Shown: positions 9,632 to 19,769, numbered from the stretch's first letter. The stretch is DNA of 64,000 bases from Alphaproteobacteria bacterium (GCA_018608245.1 JABAZY010000019.1:7554-71553), one strand, 5' to 3'. Numbers and translations: made by a program. The notes: generated by a model not told the origin, from the letters alone.

Positions 9632-11792
9632 AGCACAGCTAAAGAAAATATTAGAGAATATGGACACTCCAGAGCCAGATCAGAATGCTAAAAAACGCGC
9701 TGTAAACCTTGCTATGGCTGAGTTTGAGCAAACAAGCCAAGAAAAATCAAAAAAATTCCAAGGATTTGGGATTCTCGCTCGTCTTATGGGTAACAACAAC
9801 CTAAATGACAGGAGTAATTCAATGGAAAAGAGAACAAAAAAGAGATTTATTTACGGCGGAACAGCCACCGCCTTGGCGATTGTGCTGATGACAGGTGTTA
9901 GTTATATGCAGTTGGAGGAGAAAACGGGGACTTTAGCAGTTCAATCTGCTCAAGAGGTAAATGTTGATGCGGCAGATTTTTCTGTAGCGGAAAGCAAATC
10001 AGTGCCTGTTCCAATAGGTTCGCCAAAAGGGCGCCCTATGGCGAGTGCTGACTCAACCGCGAGTAATAAAGCTCAACCTTTAGACCGTTGGCGCCGTATG
10101 CAAGAAGAGCGTTTACCTAGCGCTCCTGGAACGAGTGAGGCTTCTCAAGCATATACGCAAGCTATTGAAAATGTGAATAGACAAAATGCTGAATCTGCCG
10201 TGCGCAGTTCTCAATCTTCTGCGCCTATACCGATGGGGCAGGCAAAAAGAAAAATAACTTCGGGTAACACGAAGTTCAGTGATCATGTTATCAATGAGGA
10301 AGATCCGCTTACTAGATGGCGTGCTATGCAAGAAGAGAGACTTGCGTTAATGAAAGCTAGTCGTGATAAGTTTGAGGGTTTTAAAGTTAATCCGATTAAG
10401 CTTGTTAGTGCTGAACCCGTTTCAACATTTTCTGTTGATGTGGATACGGCAAGTTACAGCTTTATGCGTCGTCAACTGAACAATGGCGTTTTACCACAAA
10501 AGGACTCAATACGTGCGGAGGAGCTGATTAATTATTTTGATTATAGCTATCCATTGCCAGAGAGTAGGGAGCAACCTTTTAAGCCAACTGTTGTCGTTAC
10601 TGGAAGCCCATGGGCAGAAGGTAAGAAGCTGATGCATATTGGTATCAAAGGCTTTGATGTTCAAGGCGAGCGTCCAAAAAGTAATTTGGTGTTCTTGCTG
10701 GATACGTCAGGGTCGATGAATGCACAAGATAAGTTACCGTTAGTTAAAAATTCACTGAAGCTAATGTTAGATAACATGAATGACGAAGACACAATTTCAA
10801 TCGTTGCTTATGCAGGATCTGCTGGAACAGTTTTGGAGCCTACGAAAGCGAGTGAAAAAGGTAAGATCATTGCGGCGTTAGACCGTTTAAGTTCGGGCGG
10901 ATCAACAGCAGGGGGCGCTGGCATTAATTTGGCTTACCAACTGGCTGAGCAAAGCTTTGATAAAGATGCCGTTAATCGCGTTATCCTTGCGACGGATGGT
11001 GATTTCAATGTTGGAATTCGTGACCGTGAAGAGTTGAAAAATTTTGTTGAGCGTAAACGTGATACAGGTATCTTCTTATCGGTACTTGGTTTTGGTCAAG
11101 GTAATTACAATGACCATATGATGCAAACTTTGGCGCAAAATGGAAACGGTGTTGCTGCTTATATAGATAATTTGAATGAAGCACGTAAGCTGCTTGTGCA
11201 GGAAGCGACATCATCATTATTCACGATTGCGAAGGATGTTAAAATTCAAGTTGAATTTAATCCTAAAACTGTCGCTGAATACCGTTTGGTTGGATATGAA
11301 ACACGCGCTCTTCAACGTCAAGACTTTAATAATGATAAAGTAGACGCTGGTGACATTGGTGCAGGACATACGGTGACGGCTATCTATGAAATCACACCAG
11401 TTGATAGTGAGAACAAAAGCGTTGATCCGCTTCGCTATGGTGATGAGGTTGATGCACCAGAAGTGAATGAAGATTTCTCTGGTGAGTATGCATTTTTGAA
11501 AGTTAGATATAAGCTTCCAAAAGAAGATAAATCTAAATTACTAACGACTTCAATCACGGGGGATAATCAACTTAAGAAAGATGATATGAATTCTGTCTCA
11601 ACAGATGATGTTCAATTTGCAACAGCCGTCGCTGGTTTTGCACAACTGTTAAAAGGTGGAGAGCATACAGGCGACTTTACTTATGATGATGTCGTTGAAA
11701 TGGCGAGTGAAGCAAAAGGCGATGACCCGTTTGGTTACCGCGCAGAGTTTGTTAACCTGGTACGCTTAGCTGAATCTGCAAGTGACATGTAA
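9624..11792 (+). CDS. von Willebrand factor type A / YfbK-like membrane protein, possible sigma regulator
   Basis: Overlaps the sigma factor end; TM after about 75 aa; DVDTASYSFMRRQLNNG...EELINYFDYSYP; MIDAS-like DTSGSM. Confidence 0.88.
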   Translation: MDEAQLKKILENMDTPEPDQNAKKRAVNLAMAEFEQTSQEKSKKFQGFGILARLMGNNNLNDRSNSMEKRTKKRFIYGGTATALAIVLMTGVSYMQLEEKTGTLAVQSAQEVNVDAADFSVAESKSVPVPIGSPKGRPMASADSTASNKAQPLDRWRRMQEERLPSAPGTSEASQAYTQAIENVNRQNAESAVRSSQSSAPIPMGQAKRKITSGNTKFSDHVINEEDPLTRWRAMQEERLALMKASRDKFEGFKVNPIKLVSAEPVSTFSVDVDTASYSFMRRQLNNGVLPQKDSIRAEELINYFDYSYPLPESREQPFKPTVVVTGSPWAEGKKLMHIGIKGFDVQGERPKSNLVFLLDTSGSMNAQDKLPLVKNSLKLMLDNMNDEDTISIVAYAGSAGTVLEPTKASEKGKIIAALDRLSSGGSTAGGAGINLAYQLAEQSFDKDAVNRVILATDGDFNVGIRDREELKNFVERKRDTGIFLSVLGFGQGNYNDHMMQTLAQNGNGVAAYIDNLNEARKLLVQEATSSLFTIAKDVKIQVEFNPKTVAEYRLVGYETRALQRQDFNNDKVDAGDIGAGHTVTAIYEITPVDSENKSVDPLRYGDEVDAPEVNEDFSGEYAFLKVRYKLPKEDKSKLLTTSITGDNQLKKDDMNSVSTDDVQFATAVAGFAQLLKGGEHTGDFTYDDVVEMASEAKGDDPFGYRAEFVNLVRLAESASDM

Positions 11793-11819
11793 TAGAAATT
11801 TAGTAGTCAAAATAAATTT

Positions 11820-11851
11820 AAAAGCCAGCTTGTATTAGCTGGCTTTTTTTT
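11820..11851 (+). terminator. rho-independent terminator
   Basis: AAAGCCAGCT-TGTATT-AGCTGGCTTTTTTTT after the vWA gene. Confidence 0.85.
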
Positions 11852-12140
11852 AAGTTAATTTGTGACAATTACCTTTTTCGATGCTTGATTGTTTACGTCT
11901 GATATTATCATCTTCTTGTACGCTTAATGGTGTGCGGTCAGGTGATAATTTTTTCACGCTAATGACTTTAAATTCTAGAACATCTGTTGCACTAAGTAAT
12001 TCCGCTGTGATTTCCTGTTCGCCTATCTTATCGCGCTTGCCACGAGGTTTATTAGGGGCGGCCCATAAAGGTTCATTCCATTTAAGTGTGTCGCCAATTT
12101 GGGGAGCGGAGCAGGGAGTCCATTTCTGTGCGTCAGTCAT
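11850..12140 (-). CDS. hypothetical protein
   Basis: 96-aa ORF MTDAQKWTPCSAPQIGDTLKWNEPLWAAPNKPRGKRDKIG...; 5 nt downstream of the sORF at 12146-12253. Confidence 0.6.
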   Translation of the reverse strand: MTDAQKWTPCSAPQIGDTLKWNEPLWAAPNKPRGKRDKIGEQEITAELLSATDVLEFKVISVKKLSPDRTPLSVQEDDNIRRKQSSIEKGNCHKLT

Positions 12141-12145
12141 ACTTA

Positions 12146-12253
12146 TTATTTACCTTTATTTTTCTTTTTTTCAAGTTTAAGGGCTTTTTTCTCAGCGGGG
12201 GTACGGCTTGGTTCTTTTTTAACGTTTTTCTTTGAATCTTGTGATTTAGCCAT
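12146..12253 (-). CDS. small Lys-rich protein, 35 aa (MAKSQDSKKNVKKEPSRTPAEKKALKLEKKKNKGK)
   Basis: Manual translation; strong SD (ATCAGGAGATAAAAAGATG); absent from the ORF track because it is under 60 aa. Confidence 0.65.
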   Translation of the reverse strand: MAKSQDSKKNVKKEPSRTPAEKKALKLEKKKNKGK

Positions 12254-12428
12254 CTTTTTATCTCCTGATAAAATATTTAGGGGTGAATTAGGATGATATA
12301 GCAATAAGGGCTAGCCTACTAAGGAAATAATAATGGCTTTATATATCACTTTATAGCAAAAAATATTCCCTTTTCCTTGGTTTATATGGCATAAGCTCCG
12401 ATACAAACAATAAACCTATGTAGGAACT

Positions 12429-14279
12429 ATGCTCAATATTACTGATCTTAGCTATCAAATCGGCCCGCGCACTATTATCGAGAATGGTAATATCTGTGTG
12501 ATGGATGGTTGGCGCGTGGGCGTTATTGGCCATAATGGCGCTGGTAAATCAACCTTATTTAAGCTGATATCGGGTGATTTGCAGGCTGATGGTGGCTTGA
12601 TTAGCATTAGTGCAGGCCAAAATATGGGGATGGTACGTCAGGACATGCCTGAAACAGACGATCCGTTGTTAGATGTTGTTTTGGCCGCTAACGTAGAAAT
12701 GGCTGATCTGTGGCATAGAGCAGAGACTGAAACCGACGGAAACAAAATTGCAGAAATTTACCAACGCCTTGATGATATAGGGGCTTATAGCGCGCCTGCC
12801 AAAGCATCAATGCTTTTAACGGGACTTGGGTTTAAAGAGGAAGAGCTTCAGATGCCTTTTTCTTCTTTTTCCGGTGGGTGGCGTATGCGGGTAGCATTGG
12901 CGGCGGCATTATTTGTTGAGCCTGAAATTCTATTACTCGATGAGCCAACAAACCATTTGGATTTAGAAGCCATTATGTGGTTGGAAACTTATCTGTTGAG
13001 CTATCGTCATACGTTGATGATTATTTCGCATGACCGTGAGTTATTGAATAAATGTATTGATCACGTCATTCATGTCGACAAAATGCAGTTAACTTTATCG
13101 ACAGGAAATTACGATACGTTTGAGCGTGAACGCGCACTTGCCGCAGGATTGCAACAGAAAATGCATGAGAAACAAGACGCGGCGCGTGCGCACATGCAAG
13201 CTTTCGTTGATCGTTTTAAAGCGCAAGCTAGTAAAGCACGCCAAGCACAAAGCCGTATGAAGGCTCTTGAAAAAATGGATATTGTTGACGCGGTTATTGC
13301 CGATCGTGCGATAAAATTTGTTTTTCCAAATCCGCAACAAATTCCGTCTCCGATGATTTCGATTAATCATGCAAATGTTGGTTATGATGAAGGTCAACCG
13401 ATCTTAAAAAATATTCACCGTAACATTGATAATGATGATCGTATTGCGTTGTTGGGCGCGAATGGTGAGGGTAAATCAACCTTGATGAAATTGATTGCAG
13501 ATCGCCTTGGTGTGATGGATGGTGAAGTTACACGATCTAATAAGTTAAAGATTGGATATTTCTCTCAGCATCAAACAGAAGAGTTAGATGTTAATTCTAC
13601 GCCATATCAAGAAATGTTTGCTTTGTTTCAGGAAAAAAATGGATCAGCAGCGGAGCATCTTGTGCGTGCTAAGCTTGGTGCGTTCGGCTTCTCTCGTGAT
13701 TTAGCGGATAATAAAATTAGTGCTTTAAGTGGTGGTGAAAAGGCGAGGCTGTTATTTGCTTTTATGAGTTTTGATGCACCCCATCTTCTTTTGCTCGATG
13801 AGCCAACAAACCATTTGGATATTGATGCGCGTGAGGCGTTGGTGCAGGCGCTTAACGCCTATGAAGGCGCAATCGTCATTGTTAGTCATGATCCTAACAT
13901 GGTAGAGCGTGTGGCTGATCGCCTATGGTTGATTAAAGACGGGGCCTGTCAAGATTTTGAAGGTGATCTTGAGGATTATCGTAAATTTACTATTCAGGCG
14001 CGTCGTGACGAACGTAAAGAAGGTAAAAAGAAAAAAGATAAGAATGTTGAAGCGCAAGTGGTCGTTTCTGCCCCTAAAAACCCACAAGCTGTTGCCAAGC
14101 TCGAAAAGAAAATTGCTAAGTTAGAAGGTCAAAAAACTGAACTTGAAACGCTTATGAGCGCAGAAGGGTTTTATACGCAACCGCAGAATGAAATTACTAA
14201 AGAGCAAGACAACTATAAAAAATTAGTTGAAGATTTAGAAATTCTTGAGACAGAATGGCTAAAGAGCCAAAGTGAATAA
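12429..14279 (+). CDS. ABC-F family ATP-binding cassette protein
   Basis: Two NBDs: GHNGAGKSTLFK...FSGGWRMRVALAAAL...LLLDEPTNHLD and GANGEGKSTLMK...LSGGEKARL...LLLDEPTNHLD; no TM. Confidence 0.93.
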   Translation: MLNITDLSYQIGPRTIIENGNICVMDGWRVGVIGHNGAGKSTLFKLISGDLQADGGLISISAGQNMGMVRQDMPETDDPLLDVVLAANVEMADLWHRAETETDGNKIAEIYQRLDDIGAYSAPAKASMLLTGLGFKEEELQMPFSSFSGGWRMRVALAAALFVEPEILLLDEPTNHLDLEAIMWLETYLLSYRHTLMIISHDRELLNKCIDHVIHVDKMQLTLSTGNYDTFERERALAAGLQQKMHEKQDAARAHMQAFVDRFKAQASKARQAQSRMKALEKMDIVDAVIADRAIKFVFPNPQQIPSPMISINHANVGYDEGQPILKNIHRNIDNDDRIALLGANGEGKSTLMKLIADRLGVMDGEVTRSNKLKIGYFSQHQTEELDVNSTPYQEMFALFQEKNGSAAEHLVRAKLGAFGFSRDLADNKISALSGGEKARLLFAFMSFDAPHLLLLDEPTNHLDIDAREALVQALNAYEGAIVIVSHDPNMVERVADRLWLIKDGACQDFEGDLEDYRKFTIQARRDERKEGKKKKDKNVEAQVVVSAPKNPQAVAKLEKKIAKLEGQKTELETLMSAEGFYTQPQNEITKEQDNYKKLVEDLEILETEWLKSQSE

Positions 14280-14299
14280 TAATCATTAGGAGAAATGAT

Positions 14300-14536
14300 A
14301 TGAAATTAATTGTCCTTAATTTACCACGTGATTTTGAAGAGCAAGCGCTTGCGCTGTTGTTTAAAAATATTGGTAACATCAAGTCGTGTACGCTTGTTCT
14401 TAATGAAGATACAGGCAAATCGAAAGGTTTTGGATTTGTTGAGATGGCACTTGAGCATGAGGGCAAGATTGCAATTGAGGAACTTCATGGCAGTACAGTT
14501 GGCACAAATAAAATCCGCGTTAAGCAGGCTGATTAA
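14300..14536 (+). CDS. RRM-domain RNA-binding protein
   Basis: RNP2 KLIVLNLP, RNP1 KGFGFVEM; 78 aa. Confidence 0.9.
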   Translation: MKLIVLNLPRDFEEQALALLFKNIGNIKSCTLVLNEDTGKSKGFGFVEMALEHEGKIAIEELHGSTVGTNKIRVKQAD

Positions 14537-14588
14537 CTGATGTACCCCTGAAATGGTAGTGGTTTAAGCTCTAGTTTTTGGGCATATA

Positions 14589-14939
14589 TTAAGCGAATAT
14601 TGCTTCATACTCATTTGCTTTAAATCCTAAATGGATAACGTTATCAAATACAAGCAAGGGGCGTTTTATTATAGATGGGTTTTCAAGGGCAATATTGACT
14701 GCCTTAGTACCATCCATTTGAGTCTGTACATCTTCTGGTAGTTTTCGCCACGTTGTCCCCCTGCGGTTAATCACCGTTTCCCAATCGTATTGCTGAATGG
14801 CAAGTTTAAGGATAGCTCTATCCGGCACTATTTTTTTATAATCATGAAACTCATAAGCAATATTATGTTGATCAAGCCACTTGAACGCTTTTTTCATCGT
14901 ATCACAATTTTTGATACCATATAATTGAGCTTGAGCCAT
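14589..14939 (-). CDS. ArsC/Spx-family (YffB-like) reductase
   Basis: YGIKNCDTMKKAFKWLDQHNIAYEFHDYKK...NRRGTTWRKL...SIIKRPLLV. Confidence 0.85.
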   Translation of the reverse strand: MAQAQLYGIKNCDTMKKAFKWLDQHNIAYEFHDYKKIVPDRAILKLAIQQYDWETVINRRGTTWRKLPEDVQTQMDGTKAVNIALENPSIIKRPLLVFDNVIHLGFKANEYEAIFA

Positions 14940-15186
14940 TTGGGAACCTTAAGTGTATTTGGTTTGTTTATTGTATTATTTTTATAAGCAGTTAGCAAAA
15001 AAGTGCAAGATTTTATGGAAGATAAAAAATGGGAATGGCTTGAAAGAAGTTTACATGCCTTTTGGTGGGGATATGCTTGCTCGTATTTTAGCCCTTTATC
15101 TTTATAATTTAAATAATTTACTAAACCATAACTTGCTTGGGGCGTATAATGTGCGAGTCGATTAATAATAATGAGAGGGTGTTTTT

Positions 15187-16071
15187 ATGGATTTTGTGTA
15201 TTGGGATCACAGCTTTAATAGTGTGATATTATTGAATTTGCTTATTGTCGTGGGGCTTTTTACTTGCCTACGTTTATTTTCAGGCACTATTGCTCATATT
15301 AACGCCTCTGATGAATTGCTTAAAAAGGACAACGCGGCCTTTGGTATCACAATGGCGGGTGTTACTTTTGCAATTACAATATTATTAAGCGGCGCAATTT
15401 ACGGCGATCCAGCCGGTGATATTGTTTACTCAGCCTTCTATGTTGCGGCATTTGGCGTGCTTGGTATTGTACTTATGGCACTAACACGAATTATTTTCGA
15501 TAAAGTCACCTTGCCTGACATCTCTTTGCGCGATGAGATTTCCAAGGGGAATATGGCTGTAGCGATTGCAGATGCTTCAAATGTTTTGGCAGCAGCTATT
15601 ATTATTCGTGCCATCATGATCTGGGTAACGGATAATTCTGCTCAAGGGGTGTTTGCTCTTTTGGCGGCCTATGTCATATCTCAAGTAATATTGACGGCAG
15701 CAACATATTGTAGACGTCTTGTATTTCCTAAACTTTATAATGGTAAAACGGTACAAGAAGAGTTAAAGAATGGTAATGTTGCGCTGGCTCTTTCCTTTGC
15801 TGGGCGTAAGATAGGGACTGCTTTTGCAATTAGTATTGCGGCAAATATTGTGGTTTATGAGGTATATGAAATTTCAACTATATTCATACCTTGGATCATT
15901 GTATCTATTGTCGCTATTCTTGTTCTTAAGCTAATTTCATACATAGCGGAGCGTATTATCTTTTTTAAGGTTAGTACAATGCGTGAGATATTAGACGATA
16001 GAAATGTGGCGATAGGCGCCTTACATGCAGTTATTTATATCTCTATGGCTATGTTGTTAGCAGGGTTATAA
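15187..16071 (+). CDS. DUF350 (YjfL-like) membrane protein, two repeat units
   Basis: Repeated pattern NAAFGITMAGVTFAITILLSGAIYG ... NVALALSFAGRKIGTAFAISIAANIV. Confidence 0.75.
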   Translation: MDFVYWDHSFNSVILLNLLIVVGLFTCLRLFSGTIAHINASDELLKKDNAAFGITMAGVTFAITILLSGAIYGDPAGDIVYSAFYVAAFGVLGIVLMALTRIIFDKVTLPDISLRDEISKGNMAVAIADASNVLAAAIIIRAIMIWVTDNSAQGVFALLAAYVISQVILTAATYCRRLVFPKLYNGKTVQEELKNGNVALALSFAGRKIGTAFAISIAANIVVYEVYEISTIFIPWIIVSIVAILVLKLISYIAERIIFFKVSTMREILDDRNVAIGALHAVIYISMAMLLAGL

Positions 16072-16144
16072 AGTTCCCTGAATTTGACAAATCTTCACTG
16101 ACGGATTAGATATAGGCTTCTTTTAATAACAAGCGGTATACATA

Positions 16145-17080
16145 ATGCGTATTGGAATTCTCACGACAGGGCAGATTGATGAAGATAAGAGGCTTATAGA
16201 AGCGGCTGAATCCAAGGGACATGAAGTTACCTCTCTTAAGCTTCTGAAGTGCTCTATGAGCGTTTGTCCTGATGATGCTGAGGTGTTCTATGAAGGTGAA
16301 AAAATTAATGATGCCTATGATATCATTATTCCACGATTGAACGTTTCCTACACAGATTATGGCTTGGCGATTTTGCGCCAGTTCCAAGCATTAGATGTTT
16401 ATGTGACCGATACGGCTTATTCTATTGAGCTGGGTCGTGATAAGTTGCGTTGCCTACAATACCTCATGCGTAAGGGTATTCCTTTCCCTAAGACGGGTTA
16501 TGCGGATTCCAAGGATGATTTCGACAATATCATTAAAACTGTTGGTGGTACGCCGTTAGTGATTAAGCTTAATGAGGGAACTGAAGGAACAGGCGTGTTC
16601 TTGGTCGATGATGTGAAGCAAGCTGAAAACATTATGGGTACTTTCAAACAATTCGACCAAGCAATCATTGTTCAAGAATTTATTGCTGAGTCAGCTGGGA
16701 CTGATTTACGTTGTTTTGTTGTTGGTGATGAAATTGTCGCGACGATGAAGCGTGAATCACAAGATGGAGATTTTCGTGCGAACGTATCCTTGGGTGGACA
16801 ATCATCTTCAGAGGAGCTTACTGAGGATGAAGTAGAGATTGTTCTTAAGGCATCAAAGGCTATTGGGCTGAATATCGCAGGGGTTGATCTTATCCGCTCT
16901 AACAAAGGAGCATTGGTTATTGAGATTAATGTGTCTCCAGATTTCTGTGGAGAGCAGGGGATTGAAAGCGTAACAGGCGTTGATGTTGCTGGTGCGATAA
17001 TTGATTATGCTGTTAAAGGTAAAAATCGATATGACGACGGCAAAGGTGTATGGCTTCAAGATCAGAAAGTAAAAGTATAA
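16145..17080 (+). CDS. RimK-family ATP-grasp ligase (alpha-L-glutamate ligase-like)
   Basis: RIGILTTGQ..., FPKTGYADS, TPLVIKLNEGTEGTGVFLV, QEFIAESAGTDLRCFVVGDEIVATMKRE, VIEINVSPDF. Confidence 0.88.
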   Translation: MRIGILTTGQIDEDKRLIEAAESKGHEVTSLKLLKCSMSVCPDDAEVFYEGEKINDAYDIIIPRLNVSYTDYGLAILRQFQALDVYVTDTAYSIELGRDKLRCLQYLMRKGIPFPKTGYADSKDDFDNIIKTVGGTPLVIKLNEGTEGTGVFLVDDVKQAENIMGTFKQFDQAIIVQEFIAESAGTDLRCFVVGDEIVATMKRESQDGDFRANVSLGGQSSSEELTEDEVEIVLKASKAIGLNIAGVDLIRSNKGALVIEINVSPDFCGEQGIESVTGVDVAGAIIDYAVKGKNRYDDGKGVWLQDQKVKV

Positions 17081-17154
17081 TTTTAATTGTTAACTAAAAA
17101 TTATTGAGCCAGAGACTGAATCGAGCATTTGTTCGAAACCTGTAATATTATCTT

Positions 17155-18801
17155 TTAACGCTTTGTGTATTCAGCCTTAGAATTAGGTTTTCCAAATAGC
17201 CAACCTTGTGCTTTATCAACACCAATATCAATTAAATATTTAAGCTGTTCTTCTGTTTCAACCATCTCGGCGACCGTGGTAATATTCAAGTCTTGGCACA
17301 TACGTACAAGATTCCTGACCATTGCTTCATCACGTGGGGAGACAACGGCATCACGTACATATTTTCCATCAATTTTTACGCAGTCAATATCAAGACTGTT
17401 TAAGTATTGGAAAGAAGCGGCACCTGCACCAAAATCATCCAAGCAAATTTCAAATTTTCTACCGCGTAAACGTTGTAAATAGTCATTCACTTTTTCCAAG
17501 TCACCAATATTAGTGCTTTCAGTGATTTCAAACATAAGATTTTTGGGGCTGCATTCTGTATCATCTAAAAGATCAAGCATCTTATTGAAGAAATCTTCAC
17601 TTTGAATAGATTGACCTGAAATATTAACTGCAATTTTCAAATCTGGTGCGGATTTAAGATTTTTTTGTAGGTAACCAATAGCTTGTTTTAAAATCGCCAT
17701 ATCAATATCGGGCGCTATCCCAACATCTTCACCAAATGTAATGAGTTCAAATGGAGAGTTTTCTGAGTCAAACCTAACCAATGCTTCGTAATGACAAATT
17801 TCTTCACTGGGAATATAAATGATAGGTTGAAAATTTAGTTTAAAGTCTTGTTGCCCAATAAGACGTTTTAAACTGGTGATTTTGTCAGCATTTTCTTGTA
17901 AATAATCGTCAAAACTTTTGCTTAGATCGTCTTGGATACTATCAAGGCCTTCGGCTTCAATCTGGTTAATCGTATATATCATGGCACGTCTAGCTTCTCG
18001 CTCACTAAGAACTTCCATGTCTGCTTCGACTGTTTTACTTTTTACGCCAATATTGTTTGGGTCAAAAACACCGCGGTTAGAATTTGTTTTATTAATCAGG
18101 TTTTGAATTTTTTCTTCAATTTCATCCGATGAAATTTCTTCACCGTGAATAACACAATAACGATTTTCATCTACTTGAGATGCGGTATTACCATTGTAGG
18201 AGTCTTGTTTTAAAATCATTTGAAGGTTGTCTGTGAAGTTGACAGCGTCTTCATGCTCCATAGATTTTTTATATTCGTCAATTTTTTCAGTTTCAATGAA
18301 TGTGACATCTAAGCTCTTGGAGCTTTTCTTGGCATCTTGAAAGGCTTTAATGGCAGACGCTTCAAATTGTTTTTCATCTAATAATTTAGAATCTTGATAA
18401 TCGCTTGAGGCTAAAAATTCTAAAAATGATGGGGTTGCATTTAATGTTAAGAAAATATGATCATTATCAGGTAAGCACATGCCCATCATCATGGCTTTAT
18501 AGGCTTTATTTGTTTTACTATTCTTGATAGATACCATGATAGGCCCTGAACGGCCTGATTTTTGAGCCCCTCTAAGGAGCGCATAAATCATGTTGGTGTC
18601 ATTTGAGGTGAACAGATCATATATGTCTTTATTGTTTAGTTTCGTTGCCGTTTGTCCCGTTAAGGATTCCACCTTACCTGCTGAAAAACTGATTTTTTGA
18701 TCTATCGTCACTTCAAGTAATAAATCGGAAGCAGCGAAAGAGAAAGCGACAAAACGATCTCTGTTTTCATCTTTGGAGAAGCTGGAAGTTTGTTGTGACA
18801 T
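17155..18801 (-). CDS. EAL-domain c-di-GMP phosphodiesterase with N-terminal sensor-like region
   Basis: YEALVRF, FEITES, LDDFGAG, CVKIDGKYV, VAEMVETEEQ, AQGWLFGKP; no GGDEF. Confidence 0.9.
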   Translation of the reverse strand: MSQQTSSFSKDENRDRFVAFSFAASDLLLEVTIDQKISFSAGKVESLTGQTATKLNNKDIYDLFTSNDTNMIYALLRGAQKSGRSGPIMVSIKNSKTNKAYKAMMMGMCLPDNDHIFLTLNATPSFLEFLASSDYQDSKLLDEKQFEASAIKAFQDAKKSSKSLDVTFIETEKIDEYKKSMEHEDAVNFTDNLQMILKQDSYNGNTASQVDENRYCVIHGEEISSDEIEEKIQNLINKTNSNRGVFDPNNIGVKSKTVEADMEVLSEREARRAMIYTINQIEAEGLDSIQDDLSKSFDDYLQENADKITSLKRLIGQQDFKLNFQPIIYIPSEEICHYEALVRFDSENSPFELITFGEDVGIAPDIDMAILKQAIGYLQKNLKSAPDLKIAVNISGQSIQSEDFFNKMLDLLDDTECSPKNLMFEITESTNIGDLEKVNDYLQRLRGRKFEICLDDFGAGAASFQYLNSLDIDCVKIDGKYVRDAVVSPRDEAMVRNLVRMCQDLNITTVAEMVETEEQLKYLIDIGVDKAQGWLFGKPNSKAEYTKR

Positions 18802-18827
18802 AATGTTTAAATGTTCTTTTTTAATGA

Positions 18828-19706
18828 TTAATCGGCTGCAATAGAAATTAGATTAGAATGAGTGTATTCAGCGCAATAATTGATCAGCTTCGTTATATTG
18901 GCTTTTAGTTTATCGTAGTTTTTACTTTTCTCATAGGTTTCTTCGTTTAAATAAAGCGAACGGCAAATTTCAATTTGTAGGCTGTGGCGCCCAGTATTTG
19001 GTGCTGAATATTTTTCAACCAATTCAACACCTTTATAGGGATCATTGATGGCAACTTTATAACCTAATGATGTTAGAAAATCACGAATACTATGAGTGAA
19101 ATCGATATCGCAGGATGTTCCATCGCGATCGCCTAATACAAAATCTGGTGGGTTAAATGGATTAACACGCCCCAGAGCGCCATGCCGTGTGCTTGATGAA
19201 GGCATGGAGTGGCAGTTAATATGCCAAACTTGTCCATAGTGGTAATGCGCATGATCAATCAGTTCTGATAGTTTTTCATGATATGGGTAATAATATTTTT
19301 GAATACGCTGATATATTTCTTTAGGGGCGAGCGCATGATCGTAGACAGGTACGCCTGGTTGTACTAATCGACGAATAAGTCCGATGCCTGCGTAAGAGCG
19401 GTTGGATGGCGCGGGCATAATGTCATAATGCTCTGGCCATGGCTCTGACAGAAGCTCTTCGTCAATATCATCCACAGCGCGATTAACATCTAGAAAGCTT
19501 CGCGGGAAATTTGCGCAAAGAAGCGGTGCGCCTATGTTTGTGGCATGATTAAATAAATCATCCACATACTTATCCTCAGCTTTCTCCAGAGCGCCACGGT
19601 CACAGGTGAAGTTAAACTCTTCTGGGTAACTTTGTCCGCTATGGGGGGAGTCAAAGATAAGGGGGATGAATTCTTTTGGTTGATATAAACTGTAGGACTT
19701 TGACAT
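18828..19706 (-). CDS. N-formylglutamate amidohydrolase family protein
   Basis: DSPHSGQSYPEEF, RSFLDVNRAVDDID, INCHSMPSS; start placed at MSKSYS (19706). Confidence 0.88.
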   Translation of the reverse strand: MSKSYSLYQPKEFIPLIFDSPHSGQSYPEEFNFTCDRGALEKAEDKYVDDLFNHATNIGAPLLCANFPRSFLDVNRAVDDIDEELLSEPWPEHYDIMPAPSNRSYAGIGLIRRLVQPGVPVYDHALAPKEIYQRIQKYYYPYHEKLSELIDHAHYHYGQVWHINCHSMPSSSTRHGALGRVNPFNPPDFVLGDRDGTSCDIDFTHSIRDFLTSLGYKVAINDPYKGVELVEKYSAPNTGRHSLQIEICRSLYLNEETYEKSKNYDKLKANITKLINYCAEYTHSNLISIAAD

Positions 19707-19769
19707 AGTGGTATGATAGCGATAATTTGTACATTGAAAAAGCAAAAATACACGAATGAGAGCAAGTTT

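Noticed and set aside
14953-15165. 70-aa plus-strand ORF, and an alternative 30-aa frame MEDKKWEWLERSLHAFWWGYACSYFSPLSL at 15015-15107
   Set aside because: Neither has a convincing SD or recognisable family; the two compete for the same AT-rich gap, so no call made
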